Of a stretch of DNA of 64,000 nt, positions 1 through 9,601 are shown in pieces. Origin of the DNA: Ktedonospora formicarum (GTDB taxonomy: Bacteria; Chloroflexota; Ktedonobacteria; Ktedonobacterales; Ktedonobacteraceae); the NCBI RefSeq assembly GCF_016587355.1, contig NZ_BNJF01000001.1, positions 372,001 through 436,000 on the forward strand. The letters run 5' to 3'. The notes under the pieces were generated by a model that did not search any database, was not told the origin of the DNA, and was given only the letters and a program-made list of their open reading frames with translations. The number at the start of each line of letters is the position of its first letter. The stretch's first letter is position 1. The translations under genes were made by a program, and so were the position numbers.

Positions 1-1
1 G

Positions 2-1093
2 TCGACGTCATTCAATTCAACACTGGCGATTCTCTCGGCTGGTGTGTCATTGCTGGCAGTGACAGATTCGTTCTATGCCTATTTCTTGCTCCAGGGAACC
101 TACCATACAGGCTTTCTTCAAGACGTGGGCTGGCCTCTGAGCTGGCTATTGATTGGTTGGGCTGTGCTTACCTATCTAAATAACCTGGCTCGTGGAGCGA
201 ATTCATCTCAGCTCATGAACGAGGAACCATCCTCTACCCGCTTGAGTCGTACTGGTGCGGTGTTGCGTGCGGTGGCCCCCACTATACTCGCTCTCTTGAC
301 CTGTGCCTTGCTTGTGTTAGAGGTCGAGTTGCGTCAGAGCGCCCCTTTATTTCAGGTTGTACTTGTTTGTGCGGGCCTGTTTTTGCTTCCTATTATCCGC
401 CAGGGACTGACCCTTGTGGATAATATGCTTTTGAATGAGCGTTTACGGGTCGCGCTCAATCAATCGCAGCAGGCATTCCGCGATAGCCAGAAGGAATTGC
501 TCTCAACCACTTCGCGGGCCACTCAGTATGAAGAATTACGCACAAGCATCGAAAATCTTCGAACCGTCCATGCGGCGCTAGCGCGTGGCGATCTCTCGAT
601 ACGTGCCCAGACGCAAGGGCCACTCGCGCCAGTCGCTCAGAGTTTGAATCTCTTGATCGAGCGTATGCATCGCTGGGAGCAAATGAGCCAGCAGAATCGG
701 ATCTTGCAGAATGAGGCACGCTTCCTGGCAGGCGACATCGAGATGCTGAGCCAGGGGCGTTTGCCCCAGAAGCGAGAGCACATACCAAGTACATTACCAA
801 CCGGGGCTGCGGTCATCAGCCTTCTGCACCTCAGCAAGCGTCTGCATATTCAATTTCGTCGCCTCAGTGAGGCTCTGGAGCAGCTCTATACACGAAACAG
901 GTCGCTACGTGAGTCTGTAACGCAGACACGCAACACACTGCAAGACCAGTCCTCATCGCAACAACTTGATGCCTTGTTAGTGCAATTGGAGAAGGGGCTG
1001 ACAAGCTATGAAAATATGCTTCTTGAGGCTCATAAGCTGGTCGATATCTTTAGTGAGCAAAATGACCAGAAAGCCACTCCCAATGAGAGATAG
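2..1093 (+). CDS. membrane protein with HAMP-like and coiled-coil cytoplasmic region (5' partial)
   Basis: The reading frame is open to the first base of the window, and the first residues already form a hydrophobic segment, so the true start lies upstream; a GTG at 44 is unlikely to be the start. At least four membrane segments occupy roughly the first 140 residues. They are followed by a long charged, Gln/Glu-rich helical region with a HAMP-like stretch (LARGDLSIRAQTQG) and predicted coiled coil to the C-terminus. No kinase, GGDEF or HTH domain is visible. It resembles the input half of a membrane sensor, perhaps working with the kinase-like gene 70 bp downstream. The function is not identified. 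Confidence 0.6.
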   Translation, partial: STSFNSTLAILSAGVSLLAVTDSFYAYFLLQGTYHTGFLQDVGWPLSWLLIGWAVLTYLNNLARGANSSQLMNEEPSSTRLSRTGAVLRAVAPTILALLTCALLVLEVELRQSAPLFQVVLVCAGLFLLPIIRQGLTLVDNMLLNERLRVALNQSQQAFRDSQKELLSTTSRATQYEELRTSIENLRTVHAALARGDLSIRAQTQGPLAPVAQSLNLLIERMHRWEQMSQQNRILQNEARFLAGDIEMLSQGRLPQKREHIPSTLPTGAAVISLLHLSKRLHIQFRRLSEALEQLYTRNRSLRESVTQTRNTLQDQSSSQQLDALLVQLEKGLTSYENMLLEAHKLVDIFSEQNDQKATPNER

Positions 1094-1163
1094 GGATCAT
1101 ATGGGTATGGAGAGCCACTTGTAATGTATGGGCAACTAAAATTATTCATCTGTAGGACAAGCC

Positions 1164-3095
1164 ATGTATGTCTGCCTTAATCCGATTGAGCCTCATCAGG
1201 CAATAGATCAGACCGAACATCGACGTATGTGCCAGACCCCTCAATGCGGCTTCCTTGTGCAGAGAGCCGCCATTGGGCGTTGGCAGGTACAACGCTTGGT
1301 GCACCACCAGAAGACGTCTGATCTGTATCAGGCAACATCTGCTATCCCCGGTGAACAGGTGTTGGTCAAGGTGATAAGAAATCCCACGCCGGGCCTGCTT
1401 AGCAGCCTGGAGCCATTACAAACCCTCCGCCATCTCCATATCCATCCTATCTTGGATATAGGGCAGCTCCATCAAGAGCAGGCTGTGTATCTGGTGGAGC
1501 GGTACGAGGCTGCCGGATCACTGGCACGCTTTCTCAAGAGGAAGACACGCCTCCCTCTCATGGCGATCAGTACGCTTCTCTCCCAGGTCGCGCAGGCACT
1601 TCAGTATGCTCATGAGCGTTATCTCGTACACGGCTCATTACAACCTGAGGACTGCCTCATTGTCAACTCCAACTATATACAGGTAAGTGATTTTTATCAC
1701 GGTCTCTTGCCAGAAGGGACGTATCCGGCTTCGGTCTCGCCCTACACGGCACCAGAACACATACAAGGTCAATTACTTCCGGCCTCAGATCAGTATGCAC
1801 TGGCTATGCTCGCTACTCAGCTCATACACCTCCATTTGCCCAACGATGATATAAGGAGTGATCCACTCTCACCATCAGATGATCGCATTCGACAGATGTT
1901 GACCCGCTTCCCTGCCCCGATTGGGCGGATTCTTGCCACCGGGCTCAATCAGGATCCTTTAGCACGTTATCCTACTGTCCTGGTCTTTACCCGTGAATTG
2001 CAACAGGCTCTTAGCGGACCCATTCAATCACCTGCGCACATGCCTTCTGGCATTCAGCTTTCACCATCGGCACATGCTGTGCATGATAGTGCAGAGCATG
2101 TCCTTCAGGCTCGCCAGATGCCAGCACTGGCAAGGCAAGTTAAGATTCAGGAAAACCAGGAAAATTCGCTTCCTCCCACGCAGCTTGCTCCTCTCAGTCG
2201 CTTGCCAGGTCATACTGAATCTGTCACGCTTGTGCGCTGGACGCAAGATGGTCAACACCTGGCTTCGGCCAGTTTAGATCGGACAGTGCTGATCTGGAAA
2301 ATTCAGCAGCGGATAGGGACTCCCCTGGCAACCCTGACTGGTTATCAAGGCGAGATCTCCGCCTTGAGTTGGTCTCCTGACGGCTCACTACTTGCGACAG
2401 CAGGCAAGGATGCGGCACTGCGTGTTTGGAGTCTGACGCATTCCCCAAACTTCGCGGCACGCGTTGATGCATCCTGGTGGGGCCATGATGGCCCCATTAC
2501 CGCGCTGGAATGGTCACCGAACGTAGCTCTGCTCGCATCTGGGGGGAAGGATCAAATGGTACGCCTCTGGGATACAAAAGGAGTACAACAGGCATTCTGG
2601 CACACAAATAAACGTGGCGTCACTGCGCTCTCCTGGTCTCCTGACGGGCAGATTCTTGCGACAGGTGGCAATGATCGGCAAGTGCATCTCTGGGTTGCCG
2701 CGTCTAAGGCACACCTTGGTAGCTATACCGAGCATAGCGATGACATTCACCAGATTCGCTGGAGTCCCGATGGGAAGCTGCTCGCAACAGCAAGCGGGAA
2801 AAAGAAAGCCGAGATACATATATGGGAGCCTCGTAGCAGGCAATGTTTAGCTCAATTAAGAGGAAATGGACGTGAAATCGCGGGTATGTTCTGGGCAAAG
2901 GACGCGAGTTGGCTTGCCGTCGCGTTTGGGGGTGGAATACTACGTTGTTGGCATATAGTGGGGACCCAGGTGTTGCCCCTCCCTCCTGTGGAGTTAGGCG
3001 TTACCCCGATTGCTATGGATGGAAGTTTGCAGCAGAAGATCGTAGCCATAGGTACCGGCGAAATGTTCATTTCTTTGCAGCAGTGGAGCAAATAA
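1164..3095 (+). CDS. Hanks-type Ser/Thr pseudokinase fused to WD40 beta-propeller
   Basis: This 643-residue protein has a kinase-like domain at about residues 38-290 and WD40 repeats at about 340-640. At least six repeats end in the usual IW, VW or LW pattern. The kinase fold is recognisable from VLVKV (Lys69) and an intact APE at 196-198, but the glycine loop is absent. The catalytic loop HRD reads HGS (156-158) with the following Lys and Asn replaced by Gln and Asp, and DFG reads DFY (176-178). Established kinase rules therefore predict no phosphotransfer. It is probably a scaffold or allosteric partner. Cysteines 4, 23 and 28 near the N-terminus may be a degenerate zinc ribbon. It lies 6 bp before the adenine deaminase gene, in the same direction. 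Confidence 0.85.
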   Translation: MYVCLNPIEPHQAIDQTEHRRMCQTPQCGFLVQRAAIGRWQVQRLVHHQKTSDLYQATSAIPGEQVLVKVIRNPTPGLLSSLEPLQTLRHLHIHPILDIGQLHQEQAVYLVERYEAAGSLARFLKRKTRLPLMAISTLLSQVAQALQYAHERYLVHGSLQPEDCLIVNSNYIQVSDFYHGLLPEGTYPASVSPYTAPEHIQGQLLPASDQYALAMLATQLIHLHLPNDDIRSDPLSPSDDRIRQMLTRFPAPIGRILATGLNQDPLARYPTVLVFTRELQQALSGPIQSPAHMPSGIQLSPSAHAVHDSAEHVLQARQMPALARQVKIQENQENSLPPTQLAPLSRLPGHTESVTLVRWTQDGQHLASASLDRTVLIWKIQQRIGTPLATLTGYQGEISALSWSPDGSLLATAGKDAALRVWSLTHSPNFAARVDASWWGHDGPITALEWSPNVALLASGGKDQMVRLWDTKGVQQAFWHTNKRGVTALSWSPDGQILATGGNDRQVHLWVAASKAHLGSYTEHSDDIHQIRWSPDGKLLATASGKKKAEIHIWEPRSRQCLAQLRGNGREIAGMFWAKDASWLAVAFGGGILRCWHIVGTQVLPLPPVELGVTPIAMDGSLQQKIVAIGTGEMFISLQQWSK

Positions 3096-3101
3096 AGAAA
3101 A

Positions 3102-4913
3102 ATGGGTATAGAGATGCAAAAGGAAAATGTGATGCATGGCTGGTTTGATGGTATAAAGAGTGTGCATCCTATGACAATTGAGGAACGGCGCGATTGTATC
3201 GCCGTAGCACGTGGTCGCAAGGCAGCGGATACGGTGTTGCGCAATGCTCGCGTTGTGAATGTCTTCTCGCACGAAATCTACCTCGCTGATGTCGCGATAC
3301 GAGGGGATCGTATTGCAGGTATTGGCCCGCAAGGGGCATATGATGGGCAGGAGATCATCGATTGCGGTGGTCATTACCTTGTGCCAGGGCTCATAGAAGC
3401 ACATACACACGTTGAGGACTCGCTTCTGGTTCCAGGTGAGTTCGCGCGCCCTGGCCGCACATGGTACCACAACCTGTATCAGTGATCCTCACGAGATCGC
3501 CAATGTCTCAGGCATAGAGGGCATTCGCTGGTTAATGGCAGCGACCGAAGGCATTCCAGTGCGACTGATGTACACCTTGCCTTCATGTGTCCCTGCCAGC
3601 CCATACGAAAGTGCGGGGGCAACGCTGACCGCTCGTGACCTGGCTCCTCTGGCACGTGATCCCCGTATCGCTTCCGTAGGTGAGGTCATGAATTTCCCGG
3701 GTGTGCTGGACGGCGATCAGGTCTTGTTAGAGATAATAGAGCTTGGGCAACCTGCTGGCTCGACTGCGCGCGGATTAGCGGTCGATGGACATGCTCCCGA
3801 ATTGCGCGGGCTCGATGTGTGCGGCTACGCAGCGGCTGGTGTTGAATCAGACCACGAATCGTTGAGCGCGGCTGAAGCGCTAGAGAAGCTACGCCTGGGC
3901 ATGTGGCTCTGGATACGTGAGGGATCAACCCGCAACCTGGAAGATCTGCTCCCTGTGATTATGGAGCATACACCTGAGCGTTGCGGCTTTGTCGCTGATG
4001 ATCGCACGCCTGGCGATCTGCTGCGAGAGGGGGACCTTGATTACATTATTCGGCGCTCTGTCAGCCTGGGGCTCGACCCAATTCAAGCCATTAAGATGTC
4101 TAGTCTGCATCCAGCACAATATTTTGGTTTTAAGGATCGTGGCGCCATCGCCCCAGGCTACCTGGCTGATATGTTGTTAGTGCCTGATCTCCATGATTTT
4201 CATCCTCGTCGCGTCTATATCGATGGTCGCCTGGTAGCGGAAAATGGGAAAGCCCTCTTCGAAGCGCCTACGTTACCGAGCACGGGTATTGATGCCATCT
4301 TACACACTATTCGCTTGCGTGACTTCGATATTGAACGCCTACGCTTACCCGGTCATAACGGAAAAGCGCACGTGATTGGGCTCGTTCCAGACCAGATCGT
4401 GACTGAAGATCGGCTTATGGAGGTCGAAGCGAGAGATGGTTGCCTCGTAGCTGACCCTGCGCGCGACCTCCTTAAAGTCGCGGTCGTAGAGCGCTATGGG
4501 CGTGGGCGCGTTGGCGTTGGTCTGCTTCATGGTCTGGGGCTACGCCAGGGCGCGATGGCATCCTCCGTAGCACATGATGCGCATAACATCGTGGTTGTGG
4601 GAAGTCATGACAGTGATATGGCTCTGGCTGTACGCGAGATTGAGCGGTTACAGGGGGGCTGGTGATAGTAGCAAATGGAGAAATCATAGCGACCCTTCCC
4701 CTTCCCCTTGGGGGCATTATTTCTCCTCAACCAGTAGAAGAAGTAGCGCGCGATTTAGAATATCTTGACCAAACAGTCTCTGAAATGGGCGTGAAGATAG
4801 CGCATCCATTTGGCTTTTTGTCGTTCCTGGCCCTAAGTATCGTCCCATCGCTTAAAATTACTGATTTAGGCGTCCTAAATGTTGATACATGGAGCATTAT
4901 TCCTGTTCAGTAA
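3102..4913 (+). pseudogene. ade: adenine deaminase, interrupted by two frame shifts
   Basis: Three consecutive reading frames together spell one adenine deaminase (adenine to hypoxanthine, amidohydrolase superfamily). Frame 1 carries the metal motif GLIEAHTHVEDSLL and ends at 3485. Frame 2 resumes with AAHGTTTCISDPHEIANVSG and runs to 4665. Frame 3 carries the C-terminal domain (ANGEIIATLPLPLGG) to 4913. The first break sits in the GCGCGC run at about 3443-3450, where two bases are missing or one is extra. The second sits in the G6 run at 4653-4658, where adding one G restores the frame. The rest is well conserved, so the gene may be intact in the organism and broken only in this assembly. 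It is followed by a purine permease gene. Confidence 0.85.
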
Positions 4914-4976
4914 TCATATACTGAGCATTTTTTCACTACTAGCGATCCTGATATTATGAAGGAGCAAACACGTATC

Positions 4977-6374
4977 ATGGAGGCAGGAAATATTTCCGAA
5001 GTGGCAACAAAGCCTGAAACGCCAACTGGCTTTGAGGTCACAGGTATTGAACGTATTGGCGCAGATGAGCGTCATCACACACAATTAGCCGACACGATGT
5101 GGCTATGGTGGTCTGCAAACTCGGTCATAGCGACCGTGGCTCTCGGGGCATTGAGCTTCTATTCAGGCCTGGGTTTCTGGGGGTCGGTCGCAATTATTGT
5201 CATTTTTAATGTACTGGCTGCGCTGTTGGTCGCGTTTCTAAGCACACTCGGACCCAAAACAGGGCTAGCTCAGATGCCACTCTCTCGCTTTGCTTTTGGC
5301 TTTCAAGGGGCAAAGCTTCCAGCACCCTTCAATGCTCTGACTGGAATAGGCTGGAACGCGGTAAACTCGGCTATTGGCGCCAGCCTGCTTACAGCCTGGA
5401 GTGGAGGCGCCATTCCTTTTTGGGTAGGGCTTATTATTCTGGTAGTGGCGACCGTGCTCGTCAGTACGTTCGGGTATTTCATCGTCCACAGTTTCGAGCG
5501 CTTTGCCTGGATTCCCATGTTTCTTTTGTTCGGCTACGTATTCTTTGCCGGTCTCGGCCATTATCGTATCGATCTGCCCGCGACAGTGACAGGATTACCC
5601 TTGTTCGCAAGTGTGCTGACCTTTGGTGGTACTGTCTTCGGTTATGCAGTGGGCTGGGCATCGTATGCAGCGGACTATACACGCCACCAACCAGAAAACA
5701 CATCGAGTAAGAAGGTTTTCTCCTACTCTTTTATTGGCATTCTTGGCGCGAATGTCGTCCTTGAGATCTTAGGAACCTTGCTCATTACTTCACTTGCTTC
5801 CAATGCGACGCTTCCCGATACTGGCAAGCTGATCGTTGATGTTCTTGGTAATGGTCCTATCGCAAGCATGGTCATCTTGCTGCTAGCAATTAGCATCATC
5901 TCCAATAATGTGCCGACAGACTATAGCTTTGCGCTCTCCATCCAGGCAGTAGGAGTCAGAGTCAAGCGTTGGGTATTGACGATTGTTGGTGCGCTGTGCT
6001 ACCTCGCGGTGGCCCTGCTGGTCCAGTCGAACCTTAACCTTAACTTGCAGGGCTTCCTGTTGCTCATGGCATACTGGCTGGGGGCCTGGAGTGCCATTGT
6101 AATTATTGAGCATCTGTTACGCAAGGGCCAATACCCTCTGAATGATTATGCGGATGCGAAGAAATTGCCTTTGGGAATCGCGGCTGTGGTTGCCTTGATC
6201 GTGGGCCTGGCTGTCGCTGCTTTAGGAATTAATCAAGCGTCAGTCATTGGCTTTGAAGGTCCTCTGTCTCACCTGCTTGCAGATGCAGATATCGGCTTCC
6301 CACTGGCAATCGTTACGGCATTGGTGATCTATTACCCATTGCGACGCTGGGAGATGCGTAGCAAGGGACGCTAA
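4977..6374 (+). CDS. NCS1-family purine/cytosine permease
   Basis: This is a roughly 465-residue protein with about twelve hydrophobic segments. The N-terminal motif GIERIGADERHHTQLADTM, followed by a membrane segment, is typical of nucleobase:cation symporter-1 (CodB/FcyB-like) transporters. An ATG also occurs at 4956, but AAGGAG at 4959-4964 lies between the two and fits the ATG at 4977 with a 12-base spacing, so the later start is preferred. Position behind adenine deaminase suggests uptake of adenine or a related purine for salvage; the substrate is inference. A strong hairpin follows the stop. Confidence 0.88.
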   Translation: MEAGNISEVATKPETPTGFEVTGIERIGADERHHTQLADTMWLWWSANSVIATVALGALSFYSGLGFWGSVAIIVIFNVLAALLVAFLSTLGPKTGLAQMPLSRFAFGFQGAKLPAPFNALTGIGWNAVNSAIGASLLTAWSGGAIPFWVGLIILVVATVLVSTFGYFIVHSFERFAWIPMFLLFGYVFFAGLGHYRIDLPATVTGLPLFASVLTFGGTVFGYAVGWASYAADYTRHQPENTSSKKVFSYSFIGILGANVVLEILGTLLITSLASNATLPDTGKLIVDVLGNGPIASMVILLLAISIISNNVPTDYSFALSIQAVGVRVKRWVLTIVGALCYLAVALLVQSNLNLNLQGFLLLMAYWLGAWSAIVIIEHLLRKGQYPLNDYADAKKLPLGIAAVVALIVGLAVAALGINQASVIGFEGPLSHLLADADIGFPLAIVTALVIYYPLRRWEMRSKGR

Positions 6375-6383
6375 TCAAAACAC

Positions 6384-6425
6384 TGACAAGTTGAGATGAG
6401 AGAAGTGACTCATCTCAACTTGTCA
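6384..6425 (+). terminator. hairpin, 17-bp perfect stem, after permease gene
   Basis: The arms at 6384-6400 and 6409-6425 are perfect reverse complements with an 8-base loop. The hairpin starts 10 bases after the permease stop codon. No clear T-run follows, so it may act as a 3' stabilising hairpin or as a weak terminator. Confidence 0.6.
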
Positions 6426-6755
6426 ATGCCTGCCTGCCGTCGTGGCTCATAACACCCATTATGAACAGACCATTACCTCGCTTCAGAACATATTGAAAGA
6501 GGCGCTTTCTCTTGATAGTTACTCATTTTATAGACAGGTATTTCACTGCCATAAAACGTGCTTTAACCTGCGTCCGTTGAAGCCTCTGAGCAAGCCCAAA
6601 GACCTAGCAGGACGGAAGGCTCAACTACGGTGAGCTTGAATTTCTGCTTCCACTGCTCATGTCGTCTGAGCAATACGGCTTTGACTTCCTGCCGGTTCTG
6701 ACAGGCACACAATTCCAGGTCACCGAGCCTGGACGCGAGATTCTCAGCAGCTTTT
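6426..6755. other. no clear gene
   Basis: On the minus strand one frame stays open over about 6565-6770 and reads plausibly as protein (for example QNRQEVKAVLLRRHEQW). It has no good start, runs into the PPOX pseudogene and matches no family I recognise. It is probably decayed coding DNA. Confidence 0.3.
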
Positions 6756-7154
6756 TTACCGGAAGAGGATGTTTGTTGGCGTCACCCAGACCACCCGTTC
6801 CTCAGCAAGACTTAGACGTTTCACATAGGTTTCGGCGCATTCTGGTCCATCATATCTGCTCACAATCCGCTTTCCCCAATAGACCAAAGCGGAGAGATCC
6901 GCGCTCATCTCAACTGTTCCTTCGATCTGGATATATGCATGGGGAGGCGTTTCGATGTCCACACACAGGCAGACTCACGGATCACGTTGCATATTGCGAG
7001 CTTTCGCCGAGGTATGCTTCACCTGGAGCATAATGGTATCTCCATCCAGATCAAATGCCACGGGAACGATATGAGGGCACCCATCAGCTCGCACTATGGC
7101 CAGCTTGCCTGTTTTCGTTCCGTCCAAGAGGAACGCTCACTCTTCTGGTGAGAA
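6756..7154 (-). pseudogene. PPOX-type (pyridoxamine 5'-phosphate oxidase-like) flavin/F420 protein, two in-frame stops
   Basis: A single minus-strand frame reads SFSPEE, stop (7137-7139), AFLLDGTKTGKLAIVRADG, then PVAFDLDGD, AKARNMQRDP, stop (TGA at 6975-6977), VCLCVDIETPPHAYIQIEG and ends TPTNILFR. This matches a complete PPOX/F420-dependent split-barrel protein of about 133 residues, in which TGA replaces an Arg codon in the conserved RDPRV stretch. A second TGA sits near the N-terminus. Two nonsense changes without any frameshift indicate real gene decay. Its N-terminal codons form the last codons of the upstream DUF2255 reading frame. Confidence 0.8.
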
Positions 7155-7580
7155 TGATTTCGAGGGGATCTTCCGTTCTTCCGGATCGGTCGCCCATGAG
7201 AGTGAAGCTGGTTCTAAACGCAGAGTTGTTCCGACGACCTCATCCCGAACCATGGATTCAGCATAGGAAGAGGAAGAGGTGGGATACTTCTGAAGCAGAG
7301 CCTGGCTCACCCGCGTAATGGTCGCCTCATCTGTGACACGAATGGCACGTATAGCTAGTTGTTCCCTATTCAGATGTAAAACCGCTGAAGGGAAGGCAGT
7401 AATCTCTTGATACCAACGTCCGGCCTGCCCACGGTACGAACGAATATACACATCACCATCTTCGACGACCACCCAAATAGGAGTTGAATGGGAACGAGCG
7501 TGAGAAGACAGTCGGGTCTCAATCACGACCGTTTTCATGTGCGAAAGGTGCTGGAGTTGATCTTCGGTAAATCGCTTCAT
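7137..7580 (-). CDS. DUF2255-like protein
   Basis: This 147-residue protein has a split-barrel-like pattern: PIWVVVEDGDVYIRSYRG, then GRWYQEI, then an alternating strand region ending TLRLEPA. That is characteristic of the DUF2255 family, which is distantly related to PPOX flavin-binding proteins. The natural end of the family is near TLRLEPA. The last 20 or so residues (KSFSPEE at the end) belong to the neighbouring PPOX coding sequence, read in the same frame. The original stop codon seems to have been lost, creating a readthrough tail. The function in the cell is unknown. Confidence 0.7.
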   Translation of the reverse strand: MKRFTEDQLQHLSHMKTVVIETRLSSHARSHSTPIWVVVEDGDVYIRSYRGQAGRWYQEITAFPSAVLHLNREQLAIRAIRVTDEATITRVSQALLQKYPTSSSSYAESMVRDEVVGTTLRLEPASLSWATDPEERKIPSKSFSPEE

Positions 7581-8136
7581 GGGATTCCTTCTCTCTTGAA
7601 AAATGCAGAGTTTCTCAAGAGTCTATCCTCACCAGAGAAGGGTTGTCATTGGCCGAAAGGACAGTTCTTCTCCTTCTCTTTTTGACTACTCCCCACGAAA
7701 TAACCTCGTCTCCACGCCAGATTACGGGCAAGCCTTCCTTAACCGCCGATAACTTCCCAGTTCGAATCAACTCCCGCCCACTGTTTTCCGGTATTGGGTC
7801 GTCGTTTTGCGTTTGTCGTGAGGCTTGAAATGCTGCCCTCCACTGCGTGGAATCAGTTCGTCCAATCCGATCTTCTGGTCGTTAGTCAGCTGGGCTCGCA
7901 CACCTTCCAGATTCCCCTTCGAGAGAAAATCGACTCTTCCCTATCCCGCCATCTTCCATCGCTTGAAACGCCATGAAACCTATTGCGCTCTCCCTCGCAA
8001 GGTGAGTAACGTCATCCTATTCAGCTTCACCACACTTGGAGCGACTTTTGAAGGGATGAAGGTGTACTGCCAAGACCCCACCGCCTTCACCGGATGCCCC
8101 AAGATCCCTGGCTATCTCGATACGCATGGCTGGCAC
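7581..8136. other. no recognisable gene
   Basis: Several short open frames exist on the plus strand, but they have low-complexity composition, no ribosome-binding sites and no recognisable motif. I see nothing supportable here. Confidence 0.4.
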
Positions 8137-8390
8137 CTACAGACCTAGCCGCTGTGCTAGATCCATGAAATCATTCGCCACAATCTGAAATCCCGGATCA
8201 AGGGTAAGGTCTGGCACGTTTTGTGGACCATGCTCAAGTGGGCGCGGGACAAATGAGATCATTCCGAGCATCTCATAGAGGACAGGAAAGAGGGCTTGCA
8301 TCCTCGATGAGAGCAAAGTATTGGGGATAGGTCACATCCGATAGACTGTAACCTGCCCGAAAGGGAAGAGACGGAGCTCTTTGCGCGGGA
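8137..8390 (-). pseudogene. decayed hypothetical gene, C-terminal fragment
   Basis: From an ATG at 8301 a 54-residue frame runs to a stop at 8137-8139 and reads like real protein (EMLGMISFVPRPLEHGPQNV, LDPGFQIVANDFMDLAQRLG). The upstream frame, shifted by one, also reads as protein (FRAGYSLSDVTYPQYFALIE) and would continue into it. It is most likely the 3' end of a frameshifted and truncated gene. The family is not recognised. Confidence 0.45.
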
Positions 8391-8394
8391 TGCA

Positions 8395-8446
8395 GCGCGA
8401 GCTATCGGCGTGTCGCGGCGAAAACGCGAACGCCGATAGCTCGCGC
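8395..8446. repeat. palindrome with 17-bp perfect arms
   Basis: The arms at 8395-8411 and 8430-8446 are perfect reverse complements around an 18-base GC-rich loop. The palindrome lies between a decayed fragment and a small membrane protein gene. It could be a transcription terminator for the minus-strand gene at 8515 or a mobile palindromic repeat. Confidence 0.6.
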
Positions 8447-8514
8447 ACTTAGGGTCTTCACTTGACCCTCATAAGGATAATTCACACAAGTAAACATATG
8501 ATTGTATGTGGAGC

Positions 8515-8883
8515 TTATCTCTCTGTTTGTTCTGCTTTTTTCTGACCGGCGACGGTAAATATGAAATACAGATCTAAGGATATGAATGCGACAAGCAATG
8601 CAAATATGAGCGTTGTTACGAAGGGATTATTGTGAATGATATCGGTTACCTGAATAAGCATAAGTGTAGCTACTAAGGCCATTGATGCAATCATGCATGC
8701 ACCAATAACAAGAGGGCGTTTATACCACGTCCAACGTTTTTCTTGTCGTCGGTAGGACTTCATATCCCGATAGGCATAGACACATGCGCCAGCCACCAAA
8801 AGCATCATGAGAGATATGAAAACCACGCTAAATTCTCTCGTCGGTGGGCTGATTTCAGCAAGTACGAGTGATTGATTGAACAT
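8515..8883 (-). CDS. small three-helix membrane protein
   Basis: There are three hydrophobic segments: FSVVFISLMMLLVAGACVYA, then a second around LVIGACMIASMALVATLML, and a third around TLIFALLVAFISLDLYFIF. A basic, aromatic loop (KSYRRQEKRWTWYKR) separates the first two. AGAGG six bases before the ATG at 8883 supports this start over the ATG at 8907. It matches no family I can name. It appears monocistronic, with the palindrome at 8395-8446 just past its stop. Confidence 0.6.
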   Translation of the reverse strand: MFNQSLVLAEISPPTREFSVVFISLMMLLVAGACVYAYRDMKSYRRQEKRWTWYKRPLVIGACMIASMALVATLMLIQVTDIIHNNPFVTTLIFALLVAFISLDLYFIFTVAGQKKAEQTER

Positions 8884-9113
8884 TGAAGACCTCTCAATAA
8901 AAGTCATGTATTGAAATGATCGATAAGCACAAGTATATAATGCCTTCTTAGGCTTCTCTGGGTAACTACTCAGGTTGGATCCTGGAGGTAAGCTCTATCT
9001 CTTCACACCAGCTTGTCTTCCAGAAAGCTAGAGTGCTTCAACGTATTATGGTGCGGTCAGGGCTTGCAACATCGAGCAACCTTGTTGCGGTAGCCCTGTC
9101 GAGGTACTTCGTA

Positions 9114-9482
9114 TTACCAACGCCATTGAATATAACCATAAACGTAAAAAGAGAGGGAACGGGTTTCATGTTCCTGACCATCACTCGTGACGATGGTCCA
9201 ATCCATTTCATCGCAGCGATCCAGATCTTCCTCTGAAAGTCCTCTTCGGGCCATTTCCTGATAGTATTGCTTATCACTTTCCTCGCGTGAGAGGTTGGTA
9301 TGACTCTCATGCGAGGACTCTGCCCAATCACGGAAAGAGGTAACCCTCATATAGAAGTCATGCTGGTCTTCATCTTGAACAATGAGACGCCCACTGGCCC
9401 AGGGAGTTTCATAGAAGTACTGGTCGATAGTGCCAAAAAATGTCTTATTGCAGAAGAGTTGCATAGGGTCCTGGAATATCAT
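9114..9482 (-). CDS. hypothetical acidic protein
   Basis: This is a 122-residue soluble, acidic protein rich in Asp, Glu, Tyr and Trp (for example LSEEDLDRCDEMDWTIV). It shows a strand-rich N-terminal half and a helical middle. There is no signal peptide or membrane segment. The coherent composition suggests a real gene, but I do not recognise the family. Confidence 0.5.
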   Translation of the reverse strand: MIFQDPMQLFCNKTFFGTIDQYFYETPWASGRLIVQDEDQHDFYMRVTSFRDWAESSHESHTNLSREESDKQYYQEMARRGLSEEDLDRCDEMDWTIVTSDGQEHETRSLSFYVYGYIQWRW

Positions 9483-9601
9483 ATCTTTAACCGCTCCCCG
9501 GGAAGAAACATATCAATATGAGTGTGACGATGAAGCAGCCTCATGACTGTCGTCCATGCCTCTATTCTATCATAAAGCCTGACGGATGCGTTCGATTCTT
9601 A

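Noticed and set aside
6659..7033. A 124-codon plus-strand frame
   Set aside because: Antisense to the PPOX pseudogene, which has clear family motifs; no ribosome-binding site.
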